A DNA stretch of 64,000 bases from Siphonodentalium dalli (GCA_032622095.1 CP136061.1:83178324-83242323); one strand, 5' to 3'. Counted from the first letter of the stretch, positions 1 to 12,402 are shown. Notes: a model not told the origin generated them from the sequence alone. Numbers and translations are program-made.

Positions 1-109
1 TCAGTGTTTCTAGACAGTTATTAACAAGTGGGTGTCATCACTTATTAGTGTTACACACATTATACCCCCTTACCCCATTACTCTCGGGATCCAATTAATA
101 GTAGGGGGT

Positions 110-185
110 GGAATAATAGTACAGCGGTGAAATTTCCTTTAAAATAAATAATAGTATGGGGGTGCAATAATAGTACAGGGGGAAT
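110..185. repeat. short dispersed 'ataatagtac' repeat cluster
   Basis: The words 'ggaataatagtacag' and 'gcaataatagtacag' recur here several times with slightly changed spacers. The same cluster appears again at about 1965-2050. No coding potential is seen. The flanking 1-110 and 186-510 hold nothing I can name; the small open frames there look random. Confidence 0.5.
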
Positions 186-514
186 TTTGGAAAATCAACA
201 CCAAGTATGGGTAAAAAATTGTTTCATATGTTCTCATACAGAGATCATTGGAGAAAATTTGAACCTAATAATAGTTCAAAGTATAAAATTAATTTTGAAC
301 TAATACCAAGTGTCACCCACATTTTTAGTCGAGTTTTTTTCCAAAACTCGACTTATAGTTTGATGAGGGGCGGCGGGCGGGCGGCCTGTTTTGCTTATAA
401 CTCAACCGTTTATTGACGGATTAAAATTTTGGAATATCTTGGACGAGTTCGAAAACCGGCCTGGTCCGATAAAATTTGATAGAGTTATGGCCCTTAATTA
501 GTCATTTTTCACGA

Positions 515-799
515 ATTTTCAGCTCGGCCGCGGTGTACTTGCCATTTGACATGGTGTAGTTGCCGCGGTGTACTTTCATTAAACTTAAAAAAGACGATAC
601 AAACCAGAAATCTAACATTGGTGTACATGTCATTCGGCCGCGAGGGTAGATGTCGTTCGGCCGCAGTGAACTTGCCGTTCGGCCGCAGTGTACTTGCTGT
701 TCGGCCGCGGTGCTCAACTGCAGTTACAAACTCTGACACCGCGGCTGAACGGCAAATACACCGCGGTGTCAATGGACACTTGTTTTGTCCAGCGGGGTA
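515..799. mobile_element. C-family TIR element, right-end fragment
   Basis: Repeated GC-rich words (CGGCCGCGGTGTACTTGCC and variants) lead to the terminus 'tggacacttgttttgtccag' + 'cggggta' at 799. This terminus and the subterminal repeats match the full-length copy at 14384-16089. The mate terminus is not visible here, so this is a truncated or solo end. Open frames through it are caused by the GC-rich 20-bp repeat and are not genes. Confidence 0.7.
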
Positions 800-1439
800 C
801 GCTATGCTTGCGGTAAGGTTGTAACGGAATGCTTTTTCTAACGAAATATGCCGAAAACCCTGAGTATGTTGCTTTTGTTGTCCCAATTTACGAGTCAAAG
901 TGAATCCTTGTGGAGAAATCTGATAAGTGGCATAAAAGTCAGTGATTCCAACTTCTGTGGATTGCACATGTCATAAAGATAATGTTCAAAATGAGCTAAT
1001 AGTACAGACTACCGGTATACATAATACAGTTTGGGTATAACATTTTCTATTTCCCCACCACGTACCATTTTGTTTCATTTTCAATTTGTCCATATTTTGT
1101 TAACTATTAAGGGGGAGGTCAAGTGAACAATTTTGAATGGGGGTTTCCAACCAAATCCGGGAGCAAAAGTTACCGAATTAGACATAGTAATTCTGAGTGT
1201 GACTTGATTTGGTATTGGAAACAACAGGTATTTATCTGGGGGGCCCACTTGATAAGGCCACTGTTAATTAAATTTGTTTATCATCAATCGAGATTTCCAT
1301 ATAAGAAAGCGTAATGCGGTAATTATTATTCCAGGGGATCTACATGTAGTTTGTGTCAGAATCTATACTGTGGCTATGCCCATAGCCATCATACTCTGAC
1401 AGGAAACATTGAAAATAATAATGTAGGTGATATATTTAT

Positions 1440-1935
1440 AAGTATAAAATACCTATTCCTTAAAAATGTATTTATCCCCCACCAAATTGAAAATTTGCTG
1501 GGGATATACATGTAGTAATGGGTTCCGTTCGTCTGTCCATCCGTCCCAAATTTGTAAGAGTCATACCTTGAACAAATGTCAAAGGATTTCAAATATTTTT
1601 GGTATATGAGTTTACCTGACCATTACCTACATGTAGAATGAGTTTGCAAGCCAGTTCCAGCCGGATATTTTTACCTGTGTTATTGGACTTTGTTTATTAT
1701 TTTTGTCGAATTTACCAAATAGCAAATGGACGATGTCACAGGGCTCATTTCCACAAATGTCAACGAATTTCAAAGATTTTTGGTATATGAGTTCATTTGA
1801 CCAGTATCTAGAACGAGTTCGCAAACCAGGTCTGGTCAGATATTTTCAGCAGAGTAATTGGACTTTTTGTGTGCAAATGGATGACTTCACAGGGCTCATT
1901 TCCACAAATGTCAATGGATTTTAAAGATATTTGGT
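1440..1935. repeat. bivalve-type dispersed repeat, two diverged copies
   Basis: The block contains the 'gtctgtccatccgtccc' motif followed by two diverged copies of a unit with 'cacagggctcatttccacaaatgtcaa' (about 1738 and 1889, shown here only as a landmark) and a 'ggtatatgag' word. I recognise this general style from bivalve genomes. The region 800-1440 and 2050-3690 contain no supported gene. Confidence 0.45.
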
Positions 1936-2761
1936 ACTCTTGAGTGCCTAATAAAAGTACTGGGTGGAATAATAGTACAGGTTGGAAAATGTCGCGTAAC
2001 TGAATAATAGTACAGGGCGGAATAAAGGTACAGGTTGGAAATATTAGTACCATACATGTACATCCCAACAAAACGCACCATCTGACTGGTTTACTGATGC
2101 CATGTGACAGAAATAGTTTCGATGGATAGCCAGGTCTGTGAATCTACAGTGTGCTGATCACTGTCAACAATCAGAGTTCATTTATCTATGAATAACACAA
2201 TTTAAGATTGGTGAATTATTTCTTTTGGTTAATTTAATAAACGTACAGGACCAAATAAATGGATTATTTTTAGGAAATGAGGTCTTCAGAGGGTGAATTC
2301 GTTGATGATATTCCACCTTGGGGAATACCGTCACAGGCCTTAATATTCCCCACAACTCACAGCATTTACCGATGTCCCCAAATTATAGAAATGTCCCCAA
2401 ATCAAACAAATCAACTTTCTAACTTTTTTCAGGTTCACATATACATGTACATGTAGTTAGATTAAATTAAAATTTAATTGGAAATACCCATGATCAGTGC
2501 GTTGGTTAATTTCAGGCCCCATACATGTACATCTATAAAATGGCTTTGTTGATGTCAAATGATCCAATATTCCCCATATTCAATAAATTGTGACCTACAA
2601 AACTTGAAAATATAAGGAATGATATTGGAGCCATTGGGTTCACTTCTTTCACCTTTCATATGCTTCAGAACAACCAGACAACCCCTCATTTTAGGTTTAC
2701 TTTAAAAACAAATTATCCCTGGGGAAAACCCCGTATCCCCAATACTAGTCACAAGTGGGTA

Positions 2762-2780
2762 CCCCCCCCCCCCCCCCCCC
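2762..2780. repeat. homopolymer run of C
   Basis: About nineteen consecutive C residues. Similar runs occur as G at about 30069-30082 and C at about 33009-33024. Such runs are prone to sequencing-length error. Confidence 0.9.
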
Positions 2781-3689
2781 ACGCAAACCCATCACCTTGG
2801 TCCCCCAAAATATCTCCATATTAGCCTAATCTAAAGGCCTGACTGTCATTAAATTCACCTTTTGGGGACCTCATTCTGCAAAGATCAGACATACCAAATA
2901 CAGACTTGGCTGTTCCAATATTATTTTCTTAACCACCACTTATCCAGGTGAAATAATATTCTATTGAATATGGGGGTATATTGATAATACTAGATAAATG
3001 GATCTCATACTAGTAGATGGAGATTCACATTTGTTCCAAGGGGCAGAGCTAAGAGATTTAACTCTCTATCCTGTTTGGTACTGGTATAATAATATTGATT
3101 TCTAGGCAGCCTGGGTTGGGGCAATGTTTGAGGCAATGGGGAGGGAGTGTAGAGGGGTGGAGATTTGACCCCCTACTTTGATCAAAATTTAAACAGTTGA
3201 AAATTTCATGCCTGGTATAACATTTGTTGTAGATATGATGTTCACATAAAAATAGGTTAGAATTGTTCTCAAAGTTTTATTTTATTTTCCAACATGTATG
3301 TTATACCAACAGTCAATATGTTCCTACTTCAAGTTAAACTGTTGGACCAAATTGGCCACAAATTTTAACTTTATGGGGTTAGAAACGTTTGAGAGAGAGC
3401 TTGAAGTACTGGTACCAGTTGTAAAATTCAACCTAAGAGAGATGTGCAAAATGATTTTTTTGAACTTATTTCTGTGGTATGGTTGTCTTCTTTAAAAGGT
3501 AAGAGGTTGGAGATTTGTCAGTGGTGTGCAATTAGAAATTTCAAGTTGAAGAGCCCTGCTCAACGGAGAACTTCCAGCTATGTCCATATTTAGAACTACT
3601 TGTCTTAAGTGATAATGTCACATACTGACTCTTGTAGTCTTCAGAGTCCCAGTCTTTTCAGTCTTTACAGTCTGGTGAGCGACCCACAG

Positions 3690-3890
3690 TCATTGGCTGT
3701 CTTGTTTAGCTCAACTTTACTTTGTAAAGTTTGAGCTATTGCCATGGCTTGGTATCCGTCTTCTGTGTGTGTGTGCGTGATTCGTCAACAATTTCCTTGG
3801 TAATAAAATATAATTGGTGGAAGCCCAGGTGTTGCAGAGCACTATTGAATTCTATTTCTATATTTCAGATAATGCATGCGGTAACAGTGA
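3690..3890. repeat. dispersed repeat with inverted 'agctcaa...ttgagct' ends
   Basis: The words 'tagctcaactttactttg' and 'taaagtttgagctattgcc' form a short inverted repeat, followed by a TG-rich stretch and 'gtatccgtctt'. This is another repeat type I associate with bivalves. No gene is seen. Confidence 0.4.
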
Positions 3891-3937
3891 ATAGGTTCGG
3901 TAGTATTTGCATGGTACTCTGAATCTCAATAGCTAAA

Positions 3938-4728
3938 ATGATGTCAAACTCAATAAAAATATTTGTTTGCTCTCACTGTTCGTCGAGGAAATTCTCCTTC
4001 AACAAGTTAATTAGGCATTTGCAGTCGATGCATGAGCACCAGCCAAACTTTAATGTCACTTGCAACATTAATGGCTGTCCACGCACTTATCAATATTGTT
4101 CATCATTCAAGAAACATTTTCAAAGAAAGCATTCTGATGACATTTGAGCCATGCTTCAAATATCTTGGTTGGTGTTGGTCAGGAAGCCGGTGTTGGTCAG
4201 GAAGTGCAAGAGCCCCAAGATGAACCAAATACTAGTACAAATGTAACTCTTGGTGAAAACGACGCTCCTTCTGTTGATGGTGATGATGATGATGTTTCTG
4301 GTGTGGATGAGCCTATTACGTTTCATCAGCTTTCTCAATCAATGAGAAATCAAATCGTTCTTTTCATTCTGAAGTTGAGGGAAAAGCACATTCTACCTAG
4401 GACAGTGCAGGAATCTGTGGCCAATGAATGTGTTTTTCTAAGCGACAGTTTCATTGATAACTTCAAGGCCTTCATTGAAACTCATCTTATTGATAATGGA
4501 TACAGTTTTGATGATGACCCTCAACTTGAGCACATTTTTGAGAGCAGAAATAATATGGGAGATTGTCTGGCTGAGTTGAAATCAGACTACAAGTTGAGAA
4601 AATTTTGTGCAGAGCATTTAAACCTTATTGAACCAGAAGAGGTGTTCCTAGGCCATGAAACCGGAAAAAACAGATGTTGCTTATTATGTACCTATTGGGG
4701 AAACACTGGCAGCAGTTTTGCAACATGA
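3938..4728 (+). pseudogene. N-terminal part of TNP2-like transposon gene (two C2H2 fingers), frameshifted
   Basis: The first frame (3938-4147) encodes two C2H2 fingers: C-x2-C-x11-H-x4-H (about residues 11-30) and C-x4-C-x12-H-x4-H (about residues 41-65). It stops at 4145-4147. The next frame (from about 4144) has no ATG of its own; it continues as an acidic, low-complexity linker and a helical segment. It ends at 4728 just after an A6 run near 4665-4672, where removing one A would join it to the 4655-6502 frame. Two one-base shifts therefore separate three pieces of one gene. In related animal transposon proteins, as I recall them, N-terminal C2H2 fingers precede exactly this transposase body. 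Decay is more likely than introns, since no GT-AG pair fits. A sequencing error in the A run cannot be excluded. Confidence 0.7.
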
Positions 4729-6502
4729 GACATTAGGGAAGCATATTTTTCATAATTTGTCATCTAAGGAAACTGATGAAGCTAGTGAAAAATTGTGTTT
4801 ATACAGTGATGGAGATATATTCAGAAGGAGTGAAAACTATCAGTCAAAGACCCTACAAATATTCATGTACAGTGATGAATTTGAAGTTGTAAATCCATTG
4901 GGGTCGAAAAAAACTAAGCATAAGCTTTGTGCATTTTATTTCACCATTGGGAATGTTTCGTCAAAATATCGATCACAATTGAGGCATGTCTATCTGGCGC
5001 TACTTGTGAAGAACCAACTTGTGAAAAAGTATGACTATTCCAAGATTTTGAAACCGCTCATTGATGATTTACAGAAGCTTTATGCTGAGGGAATAACTGT
5101 TTCAATAGAGGAGAGATCCCACCAGATATATGCAGTTTTAGCAGCAGTATCTTCAGATAATCTCTCTGCACATGCCATGGCTGGTTTCTCTGGCTCTTTT
5201 AACGCTGGTCGCATTTGTCGTTTTTGCATGTGCATATATGATGACATAGGGAAAACATCACATGAAGGTGCTTGTATCATAAGAAATGAAGTGGAACATA
5301 AGAAACATTTGGATTCTCTTGAGGTTGATGTAAAAAATGCTAAAATCTATGGCGTTCGAGGGAAAAGTCCATTTTTGTCCTTACCATATTTTTGTGTAAC
5401 TCAATGCTTCCCACCAGATATCATGCACGACATACTGGAAGGAGTGTGGCCTTTGCTTCTGAAATTGCTACTTATAAGTTTACACTCAGACAATATAATC
5501 AGTCTCACCCAATTTAATAATGCCTTAGAAGAGTTTAAATTTGGCAGAAATGACAAAAAGAGTAAACCTGTTACTATAAACCATAAAATTCTCAGAGATG
5601 GACAGATTGCTGGCAAAGCTTCAGAAAAATGGGTGCTCATTAGGATGTTTGGTCTTATTGTGGGAGATTTTGTGCCAAGCGACTATCTTCCATGGAGTTT
5701 ATATTCACAATTGCGAGACATTATGGACATGATTTTTGCTCCAGTTATAAAGCGGGAATGGTCGCCATATCTACAAATATTAATTTCGAATTTCATGACG
5801 AGTTTTGAAGCTATATATCCAGGAAAAATGACACCAAAATGTCACTATATGATTCATTATCATAGACTCATGACAGAGAATGGACCATTGAAACATCTCT
5901 GGTGCATGCGCTTTGAAGCCAGACACCAATATTTTAAACAGCTTTCTGGTGTTGTTAAAAATTTCAAAAATATTGCCTTCACGTGTGCCTCACGTTTTCA
6001 GTTGCGTCACTGTTGGGAGCTAGGAACTTCAGATGTTTTATCACAACCACTTTCAACATCTAAAGTTAAAGAATTGAAATTCTGCAATCTTACACAAGTA
6101 TTTCAAGACTTAATTCAAAACTATTATGGACTTGCATCGAGAGATGTTGAATTGGATGAAAATATATGGAAAGTGTCTTATCTTCACTGTGACAGTGGAT
6201 CATATTCAACAAATGGTGTCCTAGTAATTGATATGGTGCACGAAGAAGAGATACCGGTTTTCTTTCAAATCTTGCAGATAGTGAGATTCAGAGGAGACTT
6301 TGTCCTGTTTGGGAAACTACTCAAGAGTTGTGCTCTGAATTCACATTATACAGCATATGAAGTTCAGGACACCCATGAAACAGTTATTATCAGACCCGGT
6401 GAAGAAGCAGATCCGCATGCTTTGGACCTATATGAGAAAGATGATGGAAAGATGTATGTGGTACTCCACCATTCTGTTGTCCCAACTCCTGACTGCTGTT
6501 AA
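4655..6502 (+). CDS. TNP2-like (CACTA/EnSpm-type?) transposase, long open part
   Basis: A 615-codon open frame, by far the longest non-repetitive frame in the window. Landmarks in order: a 'GSKKTKHK' to 'FYFTIGNVSSKYRS' block (about residues 81-105), a Cys cluster 'GRICRFCMCIYDD' (about 185-197), 'CFPPDIMHDILEGVWP' (about 250-265), and 'TPKCHYMIHY' with 'WCMRFEARHQYFK' (about 395-430). I recognise these from a very abundant family of animal transposon proteins related to plant TNP2 transposases; the superfamily label is from memory. It would act in the nucleus to bind and cut element ends. The annotated ATG is only the first one in this frame; the true protein starts upstream (3938) and is broken there. 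No terminal inverted repeats were identified, so element borders are unknown. A short palindrome around 'cccatggc...gccatggg'-like words lies just after the stop. The copy is probably dead. Confidence 0.75.
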   Translation: MKPEKTDVAYYVPIGETLAAVLQHETLGKHIFHNLSSKETDEASEKLCLYSDGDIFRRSENYQSKTLQIFMYSDEFEVVNPLGSKKTKHKLCAFYFTIGNVSSKYRSQLRHVYLALLVKNQLVKKYDYSKILKPLIDDLQKLYAEGITVSIEERSHQIYAVLAAVSSDNLSAHAMAGFSGSFNAGRICRFCMCIYDDIGKTSHEGACIIRNEVEHKKHLDSLEVDVKNAKIYGVRGKSPFLSLPYFCVTQCFPPDIMHDILEGVWPLLLKLLLISLHSDNIISLTQFNNALEEFKFGRNDKKSKPVTINHKILRDGQIAGKASEKWVLIRMFGLIVGDFVPSDYLPWSLYSQLRDIMDMIFAPVIKREWSPYLQILISNFMTSFEAIYPGKMTPKCHYMIHYHRLMTENGPLKHLWCMRFEARHQYFKQLSGVVKNFKNIAFTCASRFQLRHCWELGTSDVLSQPLSTSKVKELKFCNLTQVFQDLIQNYYGLASRDVELDENIWKVSYLHCDSGSYSTNGVLVIDMVHEEEIPVFFQILQIVRFRGDFVLFGKLLKSCALNSHYTAYEVQDTHETVIIRPGEEADPHALDLYEKDDGKMYVVLHHSVVPTPDCC

Positions 6503-7500
6503 AATGATCTGTGAAATAGTGTATATGTAAGTAATGCACAGTGATATCACCGACTTAAAATGTCCCATGGCAAACTTATGCTGTGCCATGGAATTATACT
6601 TCATTTAAAAAGAAGGGCGTATACTATTTATCACCTGCCCGCATGTGCTTTCGTCCATCTAGCTGCCCATTCGCTCTCCTGAGATGGTTTGGTGTGGCTT
6701 TATTTGTGGACAGGTAGCATTTGTGTGTCTTTTTTTACTTGTGTGGCTAGCTACATACACTAACTTAGACAATAAAAACAAATCGAGAATTTAAAAAAAG
6801 GTTTGTTGAGGCTCTGAATCGTCTGCCAGAAGCCAAAAATAATGTGTCCATCAGCTGTCCAAATTGGACAACCCAATTGGACAAAACATGTCCACCATTT
6901 CAGTCGAAGCATTTTTAGTAGGGTTTTGTGTGGTTTTATTATGTTTACCCATACCATAGTATGGTATCCATAGTGTTGTTGTCCGGATTGACCACTCGTT
7001 GTTAGTCCGTCTGTCTGTAGACATTTATTTTACGCATGGTGCGATAACTGAAATATGTTTTATCTGATCGGAACTTTGTATATGAATTACTCAGCACAAA
7101 ATACAGATCCGAGTTTTGTTTTTACAGAGTTATGGCCCTTATTCGACTTAGAATTCATGCATGCTGACATAACTCAAAAACTTTTCATCTGATCGGAACC
7201 AAATTTAGTATGCGAGTTTCTCAGCCCAAAATACAGATTGAGTTCTAATATGGGTTTGATCCGATATTTTTTAATGGAGTTATGGCCGTTTGACATAGAA
7301 TTCATGCATGCTTCTATAAATCAACCATTTTTCAACTGATAGGAACCAAATTTGGTATGTGACTTTCTCAACTCAAAATACAGATCGAGCTGGAATATGG
7401 GTTAGATCCGATATTTGATACCAGAGTTATGGCCCTTTTTCAACTAAGATTTATCCAGATTATAACCCAAGTAACTTACAATTAATGAATACCTGCTTCT
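6503..7500. repeat. three diverged tandem copies of a 'gagttatggccctt' unit
   Basis: From about 6950 to 7445 three units of roughly 130-145 bp each contain 'tctgatcggaacc', 'tcagcccaaaatacag' and 'gagttatggccctt'. Related copies lie at about 420-500 and 14000-14370. I associate this repeat with bivalves. The stretch 6503-6950 shows nothing recognisable. Confidence 0.55.
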
Positions 7501-9992
7501 CTGTGAGAGAGATAAAAGACAAATGGTTTATTGCTTTGAGAGTTATTTATAGCCCTCATACATTAGCTCTATGTATAAGAGACACAGATTAGTAAATTGT
7601 TGGATAAATTGATTTAGCTATCCTTTGAACAACAACTTAGCCATGTGAATTTATTTAACTAGACCAATGGAGCTCTATAAGTCCTTGGATGATGGGACTA
7701 CATTGGATCAAACAGGGCAGAGATAGGTGATTTAACCCCTTTTACCCATCCCATGTCTTTTAACCTTTTCCATTAATTAAATAACTATTATTTTCTCACA
7801 TGGCAATTTGCAACAACATGAATAGAACTGCTTATACTATGATAGTGCTGTCAGGCTCTACATTTTAGATGTTATATTAACCCTTCTATTTTGACTCGTA
7901 CATTCCAATAATTTGTGTTATTACTGGTTATTATGTAAATTTGTCTATACTACTTTATATAATAACAGTATACTATATAATTCAAAATTAGAAGATTATG
8001 ATTCCGATCATAACAATTTACAATCGCCAAGGGGTGGGTTAAACATCTGCCGATTGTCATCGGCCTCTACTAGCCTAAAGAGTCGAGACGCAGCCAGCTT
8101 TGGATAAAAGGCTCACAAATCAATTTAAAAAACCACACAAAATACACAAATTCATTCGTTCAACTATCTACATGTATTTGCGAGAACAACACCTAATTAT
8201 AAAAGCCACACAGAACAGACAGTTTACAAAAGCACACAACTAACTGTTTGCAAGAACAAAAATAAAAGCCACACAAGTAATTTTTTACAGACTAAAACTT
8301 TTTTAGCCCCACGACTACCATTTCATATGTCTGATGTCTGTGTCATAACTTGGAACAGTAGTGTTCAGATCTCAATGTAATTGGTATGGATGTTCACTAT
8401 GAGGACATTCAATAAAGGGTTCAACGATTTTGTTCAGATTTTCCATCGAGTTTCACAGGAGCAAATAATTGCTTTCTTCATCCAATGACAAAATGACTTC
8501 AATTTAACTTAATGTAGTTTGAATTTTCAAAGTGAAAATCTTTCAAATTTTTACTTCATATTAATAACTTAATCAGTTAGCCAATTATATTATATTAATT
8601 GATTTGAAGATCATATCTTTAAAATTGTTTTTGGGTGGTTTACTTTTGTCATTGAAATCGCAAGAGCAAATAGTTGCTCTCGCACCATTCCACTGGTGTA
8701 AAGAACTGGCTTTTTATCCATCCCATGTCTGTCCAGGTCACAACTTACAGTAGTGCTCAGATCTCAATGAAATTTTGTATGAAGTGTCACTACTATAGAT
8801 GAGGACATTCCACAGCAAGTTCCATTCTGGGTTATTCATTATTTATCTTGAAATGTTGGCTTCTTGGTCTGCCCGATGTCTGTTCAGGTCATACATGTAA
8901 TGTACAGATTTCAATGAAATTTTGTATAGATGTTTAGCATTTATATGAGGACATTCAATTGCCTGTTCATTCAGTGTGTTTAGGTTTTTTCAACTTTACA
9001 CTCAAGTACTGTAAATCAAGCACAATCAATTGCAATCTTCGAATTCTTCTCATTAATTGTAATTGCTGCATGCCTTGTGGAAAGTTAGATTAATATAGAA
9101 TGTCATGGCGCTTGCGCACTAGGGCTGCCACGATTCATCGCTATTCTGATGTATCACAAGTTCATGATGCAATGCATCGTATTGAGATGCATTTTGGTCG
9201 TTTCTGTTAGATTTGGTATTTGTATTATACCGGTACCTCTGTCTTCAATACCGTATGAATATGCTGAGGTGCACTTATCAATGAGATTATACATGTATAC
9301 TAATATGATTAAGCGGTTTATCTAGTTTTAACAGCTGTTACATGTAGCTGCCAAAAAATTGATTTACGATGCGCATTGTATATCGTGATATCAAAATCAC
9401 TATTTGCATCTCATCATGAAGGTCTGGATCGTTGCAGCCCTATTGTGCATATTCGCACATGTATTACATTTACATGTAATTGGTTTCATATTAAAAACAT
9501 GCCTTCGCTCTTGCCACTGTGAATTCCAAATCATTGAAAGATGGATTATCTCTTCCCATAACAAGACTGTTGGTGTTAATATACATGTATAGTTGCCTAA
9601 ATTTCGCAAATTGATTGTATCTACCGGTACATGTATTTTGTATCCGAAAATTTGAACTAAAATTAATATTGATAGAAGCATTTCTTGACAGGGATATTTG
9701 ATTTATATTTATAATACTAATAATATTACGAATTAACATTTAAATTTTTTTATATGATATTGCTACTAGTAACTGCAGCATGAACAATGAGTACTTATAC
9801 ACCCCAGTAGAATTTGATCATATAAATCTCTGTTGAAAACTCATTCATACATAAATATGATATTTTATTCTGGAAAGGTTATTTTAGCAACTACTACTAG
9901 TAATGATGTCTAAGGATGTCAACACGATTAATTGCGAGAGTATTGTTTACAAAAGTTGATCAGGATGATAAAAATGTTCCGTTGAATTTCAG
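7500..9992. other. no supported gene; decayed repeats
   Basis: Mostly AT-rich sequence without coding signal. Three diverged copies of a unit with 'agatctcaatg(a/t)aat' and 'gaggacattca' occur at about 8367-8420, 8758-8815 and 8905-8960. The upstream half of the SAM domain encoded by the next exon should lie here or further left, but I could not find it. Confidence 0.4.
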
Positions 9993-10581
9993 AAAACGAG
10001 ATTGATGGAGAGACACTTATAAACCTAACCGAGAGAATGATGGAACGACTGTGTAGGACGATGAAGCAGCAGGTGAAGCTGCAGATGGAAATTGAAAAAT
10101 TAAAGAAAAGACGATCATCCTACACAGCACTGCCACAAACTGCAACTACTACTATACCGACGGAATCTGAACAAACTGCTACATCTACTGAAACAACAAC
10201 AACTGCTACATCTACTGAAACAACAACAACTGCTACATCTACTAGTACCGAAACAACTACTGAGACAACTGCTACTACGAAACCAACCATCACATCAAGA
10301 TTTCCAACACCAACGTTGTGTTTCGATGTACCGATATTGTCACCTACATCCTCCCAAGCTTCACCAACATCCACTCCAGAAACATCAACTCTGGCATTAA
10401 GATTTTCGGAGCCCACACCATCAGCTGCCACTACTATTGATAATACTACCGGTATCCCATCACCTTCAGATTCTATGACTTCTAGTCCACTACTATCAAG
10501 ATCTTCCACACCAGTAGTAGTATACTCTACAGCTGCTACTATCGCATCAGCATCTGAAGCAGAGCAAGCTGGGCCATCAAG
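9993..10581 (+). CDS. exon: C-terminal half of SAM domain plus Ser/Thr-rich tail
   Basis: A splice acceptor 'gttgaatttcag' precedes 9993 and a donor 'tcaag|gtatta' follows 10581. The exon opens with two bases completing a codon, then 'NEIDGETLINLTERMMERL' and a charged helix 'LQMEIEKLKKRR'. This matches the second half of a sterile alpha motif (SAM) domain, a protein-interaction helical bundle. About 130 residues of low-complexity Thr/Ser/Pro sequence follow, with tandem TATSTETTT-like repeats from a (act/aca)-rich microsatellite. The exon ends in phase 2, which fits the next exon at 12217 (one base to complete the codon). Without splicing, translation would stop two codons later (TAA at 10586). 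SAM domains followed by the module encoded downstream are common in invertebrate predicted proteins of unknown role, some possibly transposon-derived. The first half of the domain is not found. Confidence 0.6.
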
Positions 10582-10883
10582 GTATTAAAGTTTACATATT
10601 TTCAAGTTTTCTAAAGGATTTTTGTTGACAGGGGTGGACAAGTTTATTTTGCCCCGACCTCTGAATGAGGTCTGTCATTGTTTCTTCTACATTAGTATGG
10701 TGGAGCTAGGCTCTTTAAATTTCATTATTTCTCCCAGCACACCGGAATTGTCGCCATATATTAAAGTTATGTGAAACACTCCGGCAGGGTGACCAAATGG
10801 AAATTGATGATTATCTTGCTCAAAGTAGTTACTTTACGAATATTAATCCATATTTACAACACAATCATTCTTATATACCTGTA

Positions 10884-11410
10884 TTAAAGATGGATTATCT
10901 CTTTAAATAACAAATTTTAAATAGTTGCGTGGGTATACAATAATAGATATGAACTGAAGACCTATGTCTGAAAAGCTTCTATCTATTAATATTGATTTTA
11001 TTTCGAATATTAAATCAGGCCCATTTATGTTACTATTTTTAGAACCGATCATTCGGATGAGACCGTATTGCGATATACAGCACTGGGCTGTTCATATGGC
11101 TACGCAACGAATGTCAAATGTCACAGATTGGTTGTTTGTACTGTTTTGTTCCACAGATATAAGCGATAATGAGTATAATTGACGTGTATTTGTGACAAAA
11201 TTGCACAATATAATTTCTGGTCTCTGTTAACAGTAACCAATATTGTTCGTTAGCTGAACAAACACACGTTTTTAGACCAGAAAATATTCTAAATAAAATT
11301 AATATTAATCGATAGAAGCATTTCCGGACAGGAGTCTTCGATTCCGATCTAATATTTTATACCCCGGTAACTATATAATACATGTTTACAAAGAGATAAT
11401 CCACCTTTAA
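10884..11410. mobile_element. MITE family A, full-length copy A1
   Basis: A 527-bp element with ends TTAAAGATGGATTATCTCTT and AAGAGATAATCCACCTTTAA. The first and last roughly 150 bp are imperfect inverted repeats of each other (for example 'tccgga' flanked by 'gaag' words on both sides). The palindromic TTAA at each end could be the target duplication, as in piggyBac- and Kolobok-type elements. Other copies: 23209-23740, 27022-27549, 31127-31349 joined with 36095-36383, 35464-35992, 36384-36877, 36994-37065, 57905-58121. Short open frames shared by copies reflect sequence identity, not coding. It lies in the intron after the SAM exon. Confidence 0.85.
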
Positions 11411-12216
11411 CTAAATGGAGTGACTTTCAATGGTAAAATAATTCGCGTTGGTTTATCGACGATAGTTGCGTCCCAACAGATGTAAATATTGACATTTGTG
11501 GAGAGGATGTTTTCTATGGATTGTTATGGTCGATTTCTTAATATATTTTTTACGCTGTCAGCAGAATACTGTATTCCTTCAGTTCACATATCATCTAAAT
11601 ACTGACTTATCAGTTTCACACACTGACAAGTCCATAATATGTCTTTAACTTTATCCTATAGAAGATAAAGATACATGTAGCACATATATGAATCAACCTT
11701 TCCAAATTCGCGCAATAACATTTGTCACTCAGATTTGAATTTGCGCACCTACTGGTACATGCACATGTATCTGCACGAATTCCAAACTGACAAAACTATT
11801 TGGATCTCATGAGAGTTTTATTTGTTAATCTGGCTTGCCTGATGTCTATTTTCAACACTAGGATAATTTCCATTGTGTAAACATATCTGCATCGGCAATG
11901 TTTTGAGAAGATCGGTGTATTTGTGCTGCAGTTATTACTCTGATGTTGAAAAGTTACATATAGATATCATTGCATGACATGAACTCGATAGAAGTACCAC
12001 AACTGTCAACCACATATATTAATATTGACAGCGTCAGAATGAAATCCACAAATGGCTGCAGTTTGCATAATAATATCTTGCTGGGTATTGGGAAGGAATA
12101 TATAGATTACGCATTTTATTCAAATTGATCAATCTTTTTCCACATTTTTACCCAGTTGTAGCATGCACCTGTCTAGGGCCTCTTGACCTTGTTCTGTACC
12201 TGTTTTTTATTTTTAG
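11411..12216. other. intron of the SAM-module gene, nothing recognised
   Basis: AT-rich sequence between the MITE and the next exon. I see no coding signal, RNA gene or clear repeat apart from scattered 'acatgtagc' words. Confidence 0.4.
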
Positions 12217-12402
12217 TTCGGTGTCGAGGAAACGCAAAATGACTTCCGGAACATGGTCTATGTTCCATACTATTCCAAAATTACCAACAAGTGTAGTGAA
12301 AGAGTTGGATGTAAAGGCTGACATCTTTTTTTCGCATAATCGAACTGCAGATAGAAGTCACCCGGTAGAAGTTCTTTCTGAATCAATCAGCTTGATAACA
12401 AC
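12217..12402 (+). CDS. exon 2 of SAM-module gene (conserved module, part 1)
   Basis: Acceptor 'tgttttttatttttag' precedes 12217 and donor 'caac|gtaagc' follows 12402. The 186-nt exon begins with one base that completes the codon left by exon 9993-10581. It encodes a basic stretch 'SRKRKM', then 'WSMFHTIPKLPTSVVKELD' and 'VEVLSESISLITT'. The pattern of an aromatic start, a 'xPKLPxxVxxxL' stretch and a helical '(R/H)xxxVEVLxxxI' is a module I recognise from many invertebrate and fish predicted proteins with SAM domains or transposon ancestry; its function is unknown. The exon ends in phase 2 and joins in frame to 13166. An internal ATG at 12239 could start translation if the SAM exon were not used. 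Confidence 0.6.

Noticed and set aside
10120-10509. 129-codon minus-strand frame rich in Val/Asp
   Set aside because: Antisense shadow of the Thr/Ser-rich tail of the SAM exon.
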